Assembly (NCBI RefSeq): GCF_000313135.1
Contig: NW_004457321.1
Coordinates: 16,338-69,451, forward strand
Reading direction: 5' to 3'
DNA: 53,114 bases
Source: Acanthamoeba castellanii str. Neff
Lineage: Eukaryota > Discosea > Longamoebia > Acanthamoebidae
This document shows positions 43,276 through 53,114 of the stretch, in pieces. The position numbers and the translations under genes are program-made. The notes below the pieces were generated by a model, which saw only the letters and a program-made list of their open reading frames with translations, ran no database searches and had not been told where the DNA came from. The stretch's first letter is position 1; each line of letters starts with the position of its first letter.

Positions 43276-46200
43276 CACGAAGAGGTAAACACAGGAGTGC
43301 GCACCTTGAGCTTTTGGTCGAGCGGGACCTGGTGGAAGGCGTCCTTGCGTCGCTCAACCTCCTTGAGCGTCTGGATCGAGTTCTGGGGCATGTAGGGGAA
43401 CACCCTCTCATACAGCTCCGTGTTGCTCTGGGCCACATGGTCCCTGCACCGCACACAGTCAGAAACACGGCACGACACGCACCATCACACACCGCACACG
43501 CTGCGCACACCGCACACACGACACGTACCAGTAGGCGAGGCCTTCTTCAGAGACGGGGTCGCTGATGAGCTCAAGCAGCTTCTTGTCGTCGTTGCCGATG
43601 CCGAGGTGCTCCTTCCACAGGGACATGCGGAGCGAGTGGCAGAAGCGACCCATGTAGAACGGCTGCCCGCCCATTCGACCCGCCACCATGTCGTCGTCCT
43701 TCACCCACGCCGCCAGCTCCGAGTCCCGGTATCCGTCCAAACTGTGTTGCGTGCGATCGTTGTTGAGTGCACCGCACACACACACACACACACACCGCAC
43801 ACATTGCAGCTTACCTTCGGTCGTTGATGTTGGCCGAGCCGATGATGGCCTCTTGGTCGTCAATGATCAGGAGCTGGACGTGTGAAAGAGAGAGGAGAGG
43901 AGAGAAAATGGTGAGAAAAGTTTACGCGCGCGCGTCGGTGAATGTTGACGGGGTCGCTGGGTACCTTGGCGTGAATGTAGACGCCCTCGGTGACGGGGCC
44001 CACGTTGAAGAGGTGGCCATGCGAGCGCAGGGCGTGGAAGGAGATGTACTTGCTGGCCTCCTCGAAGCTCACTAAAGAAACCAAAGATTAACATTTTGTA
44101 TGTCAGCCACCACTCACGCAGCTCTCAACTTTGACTGGTCGTGCGTACTCTTGAAGCGGCGCTGCAGCTCCCTGAAAATCGACCTTGGTCCCTTCCAAAT
44201 AGTACTGTGTTGCCTGGACGAACACAACACGACACACGACACACCGGCGCACACGGCACGACACACGCGACACAAAGGTGGTGAGGGTGGACGGGAGGAG
44301 AAGGGGGACAGGGGGACACAGGACGTACAGGCCGATGATCTGTCGGTTCTTGATCTCGGAGAGCGGACCCATGGCCGGCTCGCCGGGCACGAGGATCATC
44401 ACGCGGAAGGGCTGGCGCTCGCGCGCGGCACGACCGATGCGGGACACGAGTGCGTGGCCGATCGCGTTCTGTGGGCCGCTGCCGCCGTCGAATCGCGAGA
44501 TGAAGAACTGGATGACGTGGGAGAACCACAAAACAAGCGTGAGAAACGAATGCAGATGCTCACCCGCACACGATACAACACGCAACACGACACACACGAC
44601 ACAACGCGCAACACGACACACCGACAGGCACCAGGAGAACGACGTACCTGGTTTTCGATGTAGATGAAGTGCTTGGCCTTGTTGATGAGCGCAAAGTGGG
44701 CGTGGCACAGGGAGGTCTCCTTGCGGTTCGCCCCGCTCCACATGGCCATGCTCCGCACCATCTGAACCGAACAGGCCACCGGATTGGGCGTCATCTGATG
44801 GTAAGGGTGGTGCGTGTGCTCAGTGAGTTATCAATACACCGCACACGACACACACACACACACACGACACATACCTGGGTGTAAGGCTCGGGTCCGGAGA
44901 CGCGGCACTCTTCGGTGAGAATGCGGTTGACGTCCCACCCCGAGTTATCGATGACCAGCTGGGCAATGCGCTCCCGCTCGCGCTGCTGGATCTGCTCCGG
45001 GACCAGCAACAGCTCCGGTAGGTACGGGTCGCTACCGTCGGCCAGGAGGGCCTCGTGGTCGGCGTCGGTCGTCGGGGCCTTGCCCTTGCCCTTGCGGTCG
45101 TGCGGCTGCAGCGCGGGCACCGACAGCGCCGTCACCTCGTCGCCCGTCGTCTCGTCCACGGTGGTGATCACCACCGCGCTGTGCAGAGGCGTGTGGTCGT
45201 TGTCGTCGGCTTCGGCCTTTGGCGCCGCCAGCTCGCCGGTAGTGTGCTGGCGCTCGCTGACGCGCTGGGTCTCATCGACGTCCGCCGCCTCCTTCGACCG
45301 CGACCTGCTGCGGTGCTGGCGCTTGCTGGCGCGACCGCTGCCGGCGTCGTCGGCCTTGGCGTGGTGGCTGAAGGGCCGCTTGAGGAAATTCTTGATCTTG
45401 GCCAGCAGGCCGCGGCCGCTGTGCTGGTTGTCCTCGTTGTTGGGCGCGTTCTCGTCACGCGGGTCCTCGAAGCCGCCGTCGGGGCCGAGGCACCCGAATC
45501 GCTGCTCGTTGACCAGCTCGTAGCAGCGCCGCCAGCGCCCGTTGGCCGCGGCCCACGCCATGCCGCCCAGGCGCTGGGTCTGCTCCGGCGTCAGGCCCGC
45601 GTCGAGACCACCACCAACGCCGCCGGTTTGGAAGAAGGGGTTGGGCAGAGGCTTGAGCACGGGGAAGCGGGGGCTGATGGCCTCCATGACCGGCAGGAAC
45701 TGCTCGTAGTAGGTAAGCTCGGCCCGGTGGTGGTTCCACCGCTGCAGGAAGTTGTAGGCCAGATCGACAGCCGCCTCTCCATCTGCATTCGCATCATTAG
45801 CACACGACACCACACTCACAGCGCGCACGACACGCACACACCGCACACGATAGAAGACGTACCGACGCTCATCATGATGTCGTGCCAGCCACAGCGGGGC
45901 TCTGTCTCACGGTCGTGGACGTCGACAAAGGGATCGACGAAGGGCGGCTCCGCGATGTGGAAGTAGTCGGCGCCGGGCCAGAGCGTGGTGAGCCGGTTCT
46001 CGTCGGTGATCACGTGCTTGTCCGTGTCCCACCGCCCGAACGCCACGTCCATCCCACCAACGAACCCCTGCCACAGCCATCCACATCATCTCAGCTCAAG
46101 CGCGTCGTGTGTGTGTGTGTCGTGTGTGTGTGTGGTGTGTGTGTGGTTTACCTTGACGTGTTTCGTGCCGTAGTCGACGACCATCGCCTTTTGGTGGTGC

Positions 46201-49200
46201 GAATACGGGTGCGTAGGCGCGCCCTTGAAGTGCGGGTGCCGCATCAGCTTGATGTTGGGGTGGAGGTTCATGAGCCGCTCCTGGAACGTGCCCGACCCGT
46301 GGTCCATCGCCACCTTGGGCTCCTTCCACAGCAGGATATAGATCTTCACGCCTTCGCGTGCCTTCCGCAGCAGCAAGTGGTCGAAGCGGTCGTCTTCGCG
46401 GAAAGGCGGAATGCGGCGCATGTACATCTCGGCTGCGTGAAAGGCAGTCAGTACGACACACAACACACACACCCGACAGAAGTCTACGTACGAACGAGGC
46501 GCCACGAGGAGAGCAGGATGTTGTGCTGGGCGGCGGAGATGGCGGCGGCGAGGGCGTAGAAGGCGTCGCGGCCGTCGACGAACCAGCGGCAGTTGATGTT
46601 GCGCCGCACCGGCACGTAGGCGCCGTGGATGAAGCCCTGCATGGCCCAGTACTGGATGCCGACGGCCCACTTCTGGAGCTCGCCCGTAGGATCCAGGCTG
46701 ATCGTGCCCGAGCGCATCTCGAGCACCGGGAACTCGTCTCTGCCTCCGCGCAGCACCAACTTGGCGGGGTAGTGACTCTGTGTAACGTGTGTGTCGTGTT
46801 GCGTGTCATGGCTTTAGCTCGAGAGTAGAAAGACATGAGTTCGCGCGTGTTGCTGACTTGTGTACCTCTGCTTGCTCGATGTGCACGCGGAAGCCTTCAA
46901 GTGCGATGACCTGATCAGGGATTCGCGACACCACACGCGCGTGAGTACGTTTTCGTGTAGCTGCTATGAACCCATGGAATGTAAGGAATGTGTACCTCCA
47001 AGGCGTCGCCGCGCTGCTTGGCGTGCTCGTCGACGTACAGCACCGCGAAGCCTTCGACCAGGTCCACCAGGCGTCGCTCCCACTTCCTGTGGTTGCGGTT
47101 GACCAGCAGATAGCCCGACCTGGCGATGAGCTCGCGTTTCTGTCGACAAACAGTGCGTGTGTGAGCGTGTGTCGTGTCGGGCATGCGTCAGCGCTGGCGG
47201 GAGGGGGGAGGTACGACGAACCATCTTCATGGAGAGACCGCCGTCGCGCGTGACGAAGCACTGGGTCGCTTCGGCGCTCTGTATGAAGTTGCGCGCGTCG
47301 GCGTGCAGGTGGTTCTTGAGGTATTGCTCGTCTTGCTGTCGGCGCGTCATCTTCATCCGGGCCGCCGTGAAGCCCGAACCGAGCGTCACCTCTGCGCGCA
47401 AGCAGCGAGCGCGAAAAACATCACACCACACTCATATATGAGAAATGGCTTATTGTCCTACAGCCTTTGGTATTTGAAAAGTGGAAGGGAAAGACGTACC
47501 GTGCGCTGCAGCCTGCTGGTGAGCGTACCAGGCGAGCTTCAACGACTCCAGATGACTCGCAGGCTGTGAAGAATGTGTCGTAACCGGTTAAGAATGTGGG
47601 AAATGTGCGTGAGCGGGGGGGGGGGAATGTAAGGTACGCGGTAGGGTTGGAGGAGCAGGACTTTGTCCCGCTTGAGCCAGGCGCACAGCTCATCGAGGTA
47701 GGAGAACTGCTCGTCGCCGAGGCACCACTTGTTCTCCGAGCGGGTGAAGTACGAGCAGCCAAGATAGACCGTGGGCTCACCAGGCGTCCTATGACGATTC
47801 TTAGAATCAGACACACACGACACACACGACACGGGCAGCAATGGCGTACTTGTCTTCGACCCAGGTGGCACAATAGCCGGCTTCGTTGATACCAGGCACC
47901 GCGCGCACGAAGTGGAGCAGGAATGTGCCAATTGGCTGGTCATTGAGAAGCAGCTTGGCTTCGTCCAGCGTCTGCACCGCCTGGAAGTTCTTGTCGGCCA
48001 CCAAGGCGAACACCTGCCCGACAGCCACAACAGCGACGACCGTCAGCATCAACAATTCAAATACTGCTGCGCGGCCTGGAGCTGGTCCGCACCTTGTCGA
48101 GGAGCGCGTTCTGCACGGCAGGCAGCGGGAAAAAGCGGAGGAAGTGAAGGAAGGAGGAGAGGCGAACGCGCCCGGTGAGCTCCCGCTTGAGCAGCACGTC
48201 CTGTCGAACGTGGGACAGCGCGCCCTTGAGGTGGTCGTCGAGACCCCACTTGCGAATGCGCTCTTCGATCTCCACCGGCGACAGCGCGAGGGCTTCGTTC
48301 GTGTCCCACTCGGCTGTGAACACGACATACCGAACGTGAGTATATACACACAATATGTTCATATGTACATAAATTAAACAAAAAGCGACCAACCACGGTG
48401 AAGGCAGACTTGTATACCGATGAGCTGGTGAATGACGTAGAGGGCGAGGATCTTGTTGAAGTGCGGATGGTCTGTGGGCGGCGGTGCTGTGCATGACGAC
48501 TCCAGGGTCGCCGAGTCGATGTCTTCGTGCATGTGGTCGCGCAGGAACGCGCGCTCGAAGTTGGCCCAGCTCACGCCGAAGAGGTGGTCTTCAACGCTGC
48601 GACGCTGCATCATCAACGCCGAACTGCTCGAGGCAATGCCGCTGGTGCCGGCCCCGATGGCGCTGCCCTGCTGGGCTGTGGCCTCCAGCGCCACGGCCTC
48701 CTTCCAGATGTCGCACGCCGCCGGTTGCGGCACGAGCGCGTCGAGTATGAGGCGCTCCAGCGCCTGGCAGATGGAGCGGATGTCGGGCCTGGCCTTGGGG
48801 TGTTGATCGAGGCACGACGCGATCAGCTCCTTCATTTTGTCGCCCTCGGGCGTCCCACTACCGAGCGCTCCCTGTACGCCGCACGCACATCAGACGTCTG
48901 CTTTTGGGGTGCACGCTGTCGTGTGTGTGTGTGTGTGTGCTCACCGATAGCTGTTCTGGGAAGGGCACAGTCTCAACGGCGGTCTCGAGCGGTACGGCGT
49001 GAAGCGCAAGGATCTCAAAGAGAAGCACGCCAAAGGCGTAGATGTCGGCCGCGAGGGCCATGGGCGTGCCGGAGCCGCCGGTCTCCTCGATTTCCTCCCC
49101 GTCCAGCACGGACCCGTCGTGATCGGGCACCGTCGCAGCTCGCAGGCCGCGCAGGTTGAGGCCAAAGTTGGCCAGCTTGCATTGTCTGTTCAACACGTCC

Positions 49201-50221
49201 ACCTGTTCATCCATTGTAGTGAAGGCCATAACAGCAGCGTCGTGTCAGTCGCCCGACACACACGACACACGACACACACGACACACACACAGAGAGAGAG
49301 AGAGAGTAATACCAGGACGTTGGCCTGACACAAATCGCCGTGGGCGATGCCGCGCATGTGGAGTTCCCTCAATCCGAGGGCGCAGTGCCACGCGATGTAC
49401 AGACGGGTGTGCAGCGGTATCTGCATCTCGGCGATGTCCCGGCCCTCGTCGTCAACGCCGCGCCGCACCTGCGCGATGACCGTCTCGAGGTCCACCGCCG
49501 CAGGGAGATGCTCTCGCACAATCTGGAGGGAGATCTCGCTGCAGTGTGTGTGTGTGTCAGTACTGACAACGCCTTTGAGCGGCAACACTACACTGTTGTC
49601 GACAGTGGCTGTACCCAGTGATAGCTTCCTCAAGGCGTAGCACAGAATAGCTCCAAATATTGGGGTGATCCTTGACGCTCCTAGACTTGTCTCAGTCAGC
49701 GCACGACACACACACCACCACCGCACACGACGCACACGACTTGCCTACCTGAGGAGTGGAAAAATTGTGGGGTCGAGTAGCGAAGCGGCTGAGGGCGGCA
49801 AACGGATGGACTGCACCTCAACCACCTTGCGATTGAGCACGCCGTAGCGCTGGCCGTCCTCGAGGCCCACCGGTGCCCGGCTGGAGCTTGAGCTGGAGTT
49901 GGACCCTCGGCACCGGGCCTCGTCGCAGAAGCGGAGCCACTGCGACGAGTCGGCGCAGATGAGCTCCTCGGAGAGCGCCGGCAGCGCGGTGGCGCCAGAA
50001 GTGCTGCGGCTGCGCGCAGCGGAAGATGAGTAGGAAGATGTAGTGGTGGGGAGGAGAATGGCAGGTGGTGTAGAGGATGTAGAGGAGGTGAATGGCTCCT
50101 TGGCTGCGACGAGGTCATTCATTGTGGCGGAGGAGGCGTGATCGCTCTCGGTGGAGGCGCTGAGCGAGGGGATGGCGGACGGTCGCAAGTAGAACAAGAC
50201 ATTGCGCTTCGAATCGAACAT
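43042..50221 (-). CDS. Pseudokinase-SH2-PH-phospholipase D fusion protein
   Basis: About 22 exons. A Ser-rich N-terminus leads to a kinase-like domain with HPNIWSYSVLCLEE, catalytic loop IAHGDLCQANVL (49318-49353) and LANFGLNL, where DFG is NFG (Asn codon 49167-49169). The usual VAIK Lys may be Arg (VQSIRLP). After SPVEIEERIRKWGLDDHL and LTGRVRLSSFLHFLRFF (SHK-like linker) comes an SH2 domain: LDEAKLLLNDQPIGTFLLHF with the FLVR Arg as His (47912-47914), and FSYLDELCAWLKRDKVLLLQ. Splicing continues in phase through PASHLESLKLAWYAHQQ to a PH domain (SGYLLVNRNHRKWERRLVDL, 47100) and a PLD: SHHQKAMVVD (first HKD, ~46190), FVGGMDVAFGRWD, KHFIYIENQ, and YIHAKLLIIDDQEAIIGSAN (second HKD, across an intron at 43870-43975). 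Sequence stays open above 50221, so the true start may be further up. Confidence 0.75.
43233..43275. repeat. (GCAC)n tetranucleotide repeat, intronic
   Basis: Ten perfect GCAC units in an intron near the 3' end of the PLD region. Confidence 0.93.
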
Positions 50222-50736
50222 AGAAAAGTAGATGTGTGGATGTGGCAGGCTCTGACGGAGGTTCACAGTGCGTGTGGTGCAGAAGAGGCAGTTGAGCGCT
50301 AAGAGATGATTAATTGGCTCGAGATGAAAAAAAATGAATTAATCGAATTGATGGAGGTCGTGTGGTGCAGGAGTTGTAGCGAACAAGGCCTCGCCACCGC
50401 ACCACAGCGGGGTACCCAGCTTGAAGCTGCCCATTCAAAGGGGCGAACATGCGCGAAAGTAGTGGCGAAGGTGGAGAAAAGAGGCGGGAAACTCCCCCTG
50501 CTCAAACCAACTCCCAACCTTGAGAATTCCAATAATTGGCTCCCTTTATTCTAGCTACGCCCAATCACAACACCCCAGCTGGGAAAGGAAAACGAAGAAA
50601 CAACGAAGGAACAAAGTCAGGTCACGTGGTGGGTAGGTGGCAGGTTTACCTTCTCCCTGGTGTCATGCAAGACCATCAACTAGGAGTACTGAAGACTAGA
50701 GCTAGAGTGCTGTGGATACACTGTTAAAATACAAAA
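50222..50736. other. 5' region of the pseudokinase-PLD gene
   Basis: The frame of the minus-strand gene stays open to about 50297, where TCTCTTAG may be an acceptor, so a small first exon probably lies between 50300 and 50700. The remainder is non-coding in appearance, with the 3' end of the small gene at 50737 nearby. Confidence 0.45.
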
Positions 50737-51564
50737 TTACACACGTGGGCTTGGCTTGTTGTGCGCCCGGCCCGTGGGGCAGCTCCTGGTCGCCCGCTTC
50801 TTGTCCGCCACCCGCCGGTGCCTGGATGTCGCTTCTTCCTCCTCTTCTTCGTCCTTCTCATTCGTCGGCTTGGCAGGCCGGCCGCGTGGTCTCGTTCTCG
50901 GGGCTGCCGAGGAGGAGTCGCCCAGCAGGAGCATGTCGACGAAGAACGACGACGGGGCCTGTCGCGTCGCGCACCGCTCGAGCATCGGCAGCTCCCGCAT
51001 GGCCGCCACCTGATGCAGCTGCGCCGCGGGCGAGCTCCCCAGCTGGAAGACCGGGCCGGCCGGCAGGTTGCCGCCCATCACCGCCGTCTGTTCCGACGGT
51101 CCATCGGCGTTGCTGTTGTTGTTACCGGCGCTATCGTCGCTTTCGTCGCTTTCATCAGTGTCGCTGACTTCGTCCAGGTGGTCGGCGTCGAGGTAGCGCC
51201 GACTGCGTCGAGCTCGGCTGCGACGGCTGTTCTCGAGCCGGCCGTTGGCGCTGAGAACCGTTCCAGGCACCACAGCTTCTCCCGCGGCCTCGGCAGACTG
51301 GGCTGCCTGGGGCTCGCTACGCAGTACGTTCTCCCATCGGGCGAGGGCGTGGAGGCGCCGCCGCTCCTGCTCGCGCTCCCAGGCGGCCTTCTTCTTGGCC
51401 TGCTTGCGTTCGGCCTTGGCGATGGCCTTCTTGCCGGTGGCGGTCTTCTTCCACCTCGGGGCCTCGTCGGCTTCTTCCTCGTCGGCCGCGGCCTTCCTCC
51501 TCGTCTCCACCAGCGCCTCGGCCTTGCCGTTGTTGGCCTTCGAAGACAGGAATGGTAGCCTCAT
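50737..51564 (-). CDS. Charged protein of the W-E-x-x-L family (member 4) with AT-hook-like motif
   Basis: Single exon, 275 residues from ATG 51564 (MRLPFLSSKANNGKAEALVE). A Lys/Ala-rich helix is followed by RRRLHALARWENVLRSEP (about 51311-51360), the shared element. An acidic Asp/Ser stretch (DEVSDTDESDESDDSAG) and a hydrophobic patch (RQAPSSFFVDMLLLGD) come next, then RTRPRGRPAKP (50870-50905), which fits the AT-hook core PRGRP, and an acidic/basic tail. A nuclear, minor-groove DNA-binding role is inferred from the AT-hook. No enzymatic domain. The double-CCAAT element TTGGCCAATGC about 350 bp upstream is shared with member 2. Confidence 0.62.
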   Translation of the reverse strand: MRLPFLSSKANNGKAEALVETRRKAAADEEEADEAPRWKKTATGKKAIAKAERKQAKKKAAWEREQERRRLHALARWENVLRSEPQAAQSAEAAGEAVVPGTVLSANGRLENSRRSRARRSRRYLDADHLDEVSDTDESDESDDSAGNNNSNADGPSEQTAVMGGNLPAGPVFQLGSSPAAQLHQVAAMRELPMLERCATRQAPSSFFVDMLLLGDSSSAAPRTRPRGRPAKPTNEKDEEEEEEATSRHRRVADKKRATRSCPTGRAHNKPSPRV

Positions 51565-52626
51565 CCACTACGAGGGGCGTCTCGTGTAGTCGCTCTACGG
51601 TCGCTTGGGCCTTGGGCTAGGTTCGGTTGGAAGGGTCGTCGTTCTAGAGGTTTGGGGGGGGGGCAGCTGCTCGTCTGCTGGGCGGACTAAAAGATAAAGA
51701 TTGTAGTTGTTCTACTCGGTCTGGGCTGGAAGAAAGAGTAAAGGTCTTGTGGAAGAGGTGATTCAAGAGTGAAGGAGGACCAGAAGGGGCAAGTGGGGAG
51801 AGTGGGACTACTGTGAAGCGCCCGTCGTGGCTGGTGTGGCGGGTTTTGTGGTTTGGTGGAATGGACAGCACCCAAGGTGACGTGTCCATGCCCTTTTTAG
51901 CGCTCTTCGCATTGGCCAACCGACAGCCGAGGACGGCCAACCCAGGTGTGAAGTGCAATGCTCGTCGCCTAAATGCTCACCCAAGCGTCGTGGAGAACCG
52001 GTAGAACGCGGTGAACGACCAGCACTTCAAGGAAGGCGCCGCTCTGGCGCGAGACAGCGCAGGAAGGCAAAGGAGCCAGTGAGAACACTGAGTATGTACT
52101 TCTCTTGTAGCGGCCTACACACTTATGCACAATATGGTAAGGCCAAACAAAATCAGACAACCAATTGCATTCCACTAATCGAACTTTATCTCGCACCCAG
52201 ATAACCATTATTGGCTTATCTACCCTATACGGACCCTCGGATGTTGAGGGTGGCTCATCAGAAAGGAAGACTATTGACCTAACAGATGGTAGGATAGGCC
52301 GAGAAATTCCCTTTTTTGTCGCCAACGTTTCCACCAATGGGCGAAATTGCCGACTTATGTGCAGAGTTATGCAGCAGGAATTATTAAATACCATAGATTC
52401 CACGTAACATAGACCCAAGCGCGGACCCTTTCCGTCGACAACAACAAAACAACAAAACAAAACAACCATAGATTCCACGTCGCCAGGTGAACTGTGTTGG
52501 CGCGTAGGACAGAAACTCCAACGCCACGGTGAGCTCAAGCGGGCGAGCGCACCACGCGACGAAGAACGCAGTGGTGGCCAACCGGCAAAAGATCGAAGCT
52601 GCAGAACTGGAAGAAGGAGTGGAGGC
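51565..52626. promoter_or_regulatory. Divergent intergenic region with an AT-richer island and 16-bp direct repeat
   Basis: Separates members 4 (minus) and 5 (plus). TTGGCCAATGC (rc, 51909-51919) and a TATA-like CTAAAAAGG (rc, about 51890-51900) serve member 4. Between 52085 and 52420 the sequence is less GC-rich, with a weak open frame that I do not accept as a gene. ACCATAGATTCCACGT occurs twice (52390-52405 and 52465-52480), 75 bp apart, with an A/C-rich stretch (AACAACAAAACAAC) between. Confidence 0.45.
52390..52480. repeat. 16-bp direct repeat pair flanking a 59-bp spacer
   Basis: ACCATAGATTCCACGT is identical at 52390-52405 and 52465-52480. The spacer includes AACAACAAAACAACAAAACA. No terminal inverted repeat or coding sequence is seen. 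Confidence 0.85.
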
Positions 52627-53114
52627 ATGAAGCTGAAGATCAACCTTACCCGAGGTGGGAAGGGGGAGGCGGTTGCTGGCGTGGGAGCGGAGGAGGAGAG
52701 AGGCGAGAGCAGCAATAACAACAAGAAGGAAAAGAGGAACAGCAAGGAGAAGAAAAAGACGAAGAAGGACAGCCTCACCAAGCCCCCCAAGGAAAAGAAG
52801 AAGGACAAGAAGACGGAGAAAGATGTAAAGGCTGCACCCACGGAAGATGAGGCCACCAAATTGACGTCATCATCGAAGAAGCAGCTGCCCCTGCTGCGAT
52901 CATCTCACAGCAAGAATCCTGTTCCGCCCTCTGAACCAGAGGCGCCCACCAGCCCTCGCGGAGCTGCGGTTTCGAAATGGGAGCAGGCACTCCGTAATGA
53001 GGAGAAATCCAAGTCCCCTGCAGCCGATTCTACGCCCAGCAACCACCAGCGATATGCTACCACCACCGGGGCCGCGCCCGCTGCCCCTACCATTAGTCCG
53101 CTCGATCTTAGCGC
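52627..53114 (+). CDS. Small charged protein of the W-E-x-x-L family (member 5), 3' end missing
   Basis: Open from ATG 52627 (MKLKINLTRGGKGEAVAGVG) to the window edge, 162 residues so far. The first 100 residues are dominated by Lys, Glu and Ser (KKEKRNSKEKKKTKKDS), giving several nuclear-signal-like clusters. The shared element is GAAVSKWEQALRNEEKSK at 52962-53012. The last visible part, QRYATTTGAAPAAPT, faintly recalls GYVATSGAKRLQQ in member 2. No known domain. The start is chosen as the first ATG of the frame and by the M-K-L start shared with member 1. Confidence 0.6.
   Translation, partial: MKLKINLTRGGKGEAVAGVGAEEERGESSNNNKKEKRNSKEKKKTKKDSLTKPPKEKKKDKKTEKDVKAAPTEDEATKLTSSSKKQLPLLRSSHSKNPVPPSEPEAPTSPRGAAVSKWEQALRNEEKSKSPAADSTPSNHQRYATTTGAAPAAPTISPLDLS

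Noticed and set aside
52165..52407. Plus-strand open frame in the AT-richer island
   Set aside because: No ATG of good context, no similarity that I can see, and composition unlike the neighbouring genes.

Overview
The window looks like nuclear DNA of a free-living amoebozoan, most likely Acanthamoeba. The evidence is GC-rich coding sequence, gene density of roughly one gene per 2-3 kb on both strands, many short GT-AG introns filled with CACGA/CGTGT-type repeats, a eukaryotic tRNA with internal A and B boxes, and families typical of amoebae such as an SHK-like SH2 kinase. There are no operons, CRISPR arrays or bacterial ribosome binding sites. Two runs of N (11289-12200 and 25220-26053) are assembly gaps. 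Most exon models below were joined by hand from splice signals and reading phase; exact borders of individual exons may be off.

Layout: 3-614 is the 3' end of a selenium-binding protein (SBP56) gene. It converges on a large RIF1-like HEAT-repeat gene (704-7218, minus). Then come a tail-anchored GNAT acetyltransferase (minus), a penta-EF-hand protein (plus), a DUF1648 membrane protein (minus), gap 1, an ADP-ribosylarginine hydrolase with a C-terminal NZF zinc finger (12465-14853, plus), a Cys-rich protein with a BRCT-like tail (minus), tRNA-Gly(UCC), an acidic protein with a helicase-associated-like domain (plus), an amino-acid transporter (minus) and a His-rich putative DNA-binding protein (plus).

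At 24065-27160 there is a direct duplication (or collapsed alleles) broken by gap 2. It carries a putatively N-myristoylated EF-hand gene whose first coding exon is just the ATG. The second copy runs, after an apparent frameshift, into a polytopic membrane region ending at 29519. Next come an orphan protein with a ubiquitin-like N-terminus (minus), a GPI-specific phospholipase D (33998-38730, plus), a four-CBS AMPK-gamma-like protein (minus) and a 7-kb gene (43042-50221, minus) that splices in frame from a pseudokinase through an SH2 domain and a PH domain to an HKD phospholipase D.

Scattered between these are five small basic/acidic genes (32772, 39117, 40322, 50737 and 52627) that share a short A-x-[KR]-W-[ET]-x-x-L element and look like an undescribed paralogous family. 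Two others of the strongest candidates for new biology are the pseudokinase-SH2-PH-PLD fusion and the ADP-ribosyl hydrolase joined to a ubiquitin-binding-type zinc finger. A fourth is a set of intron repeat arrays that share the same interruption in several unrelated genes.
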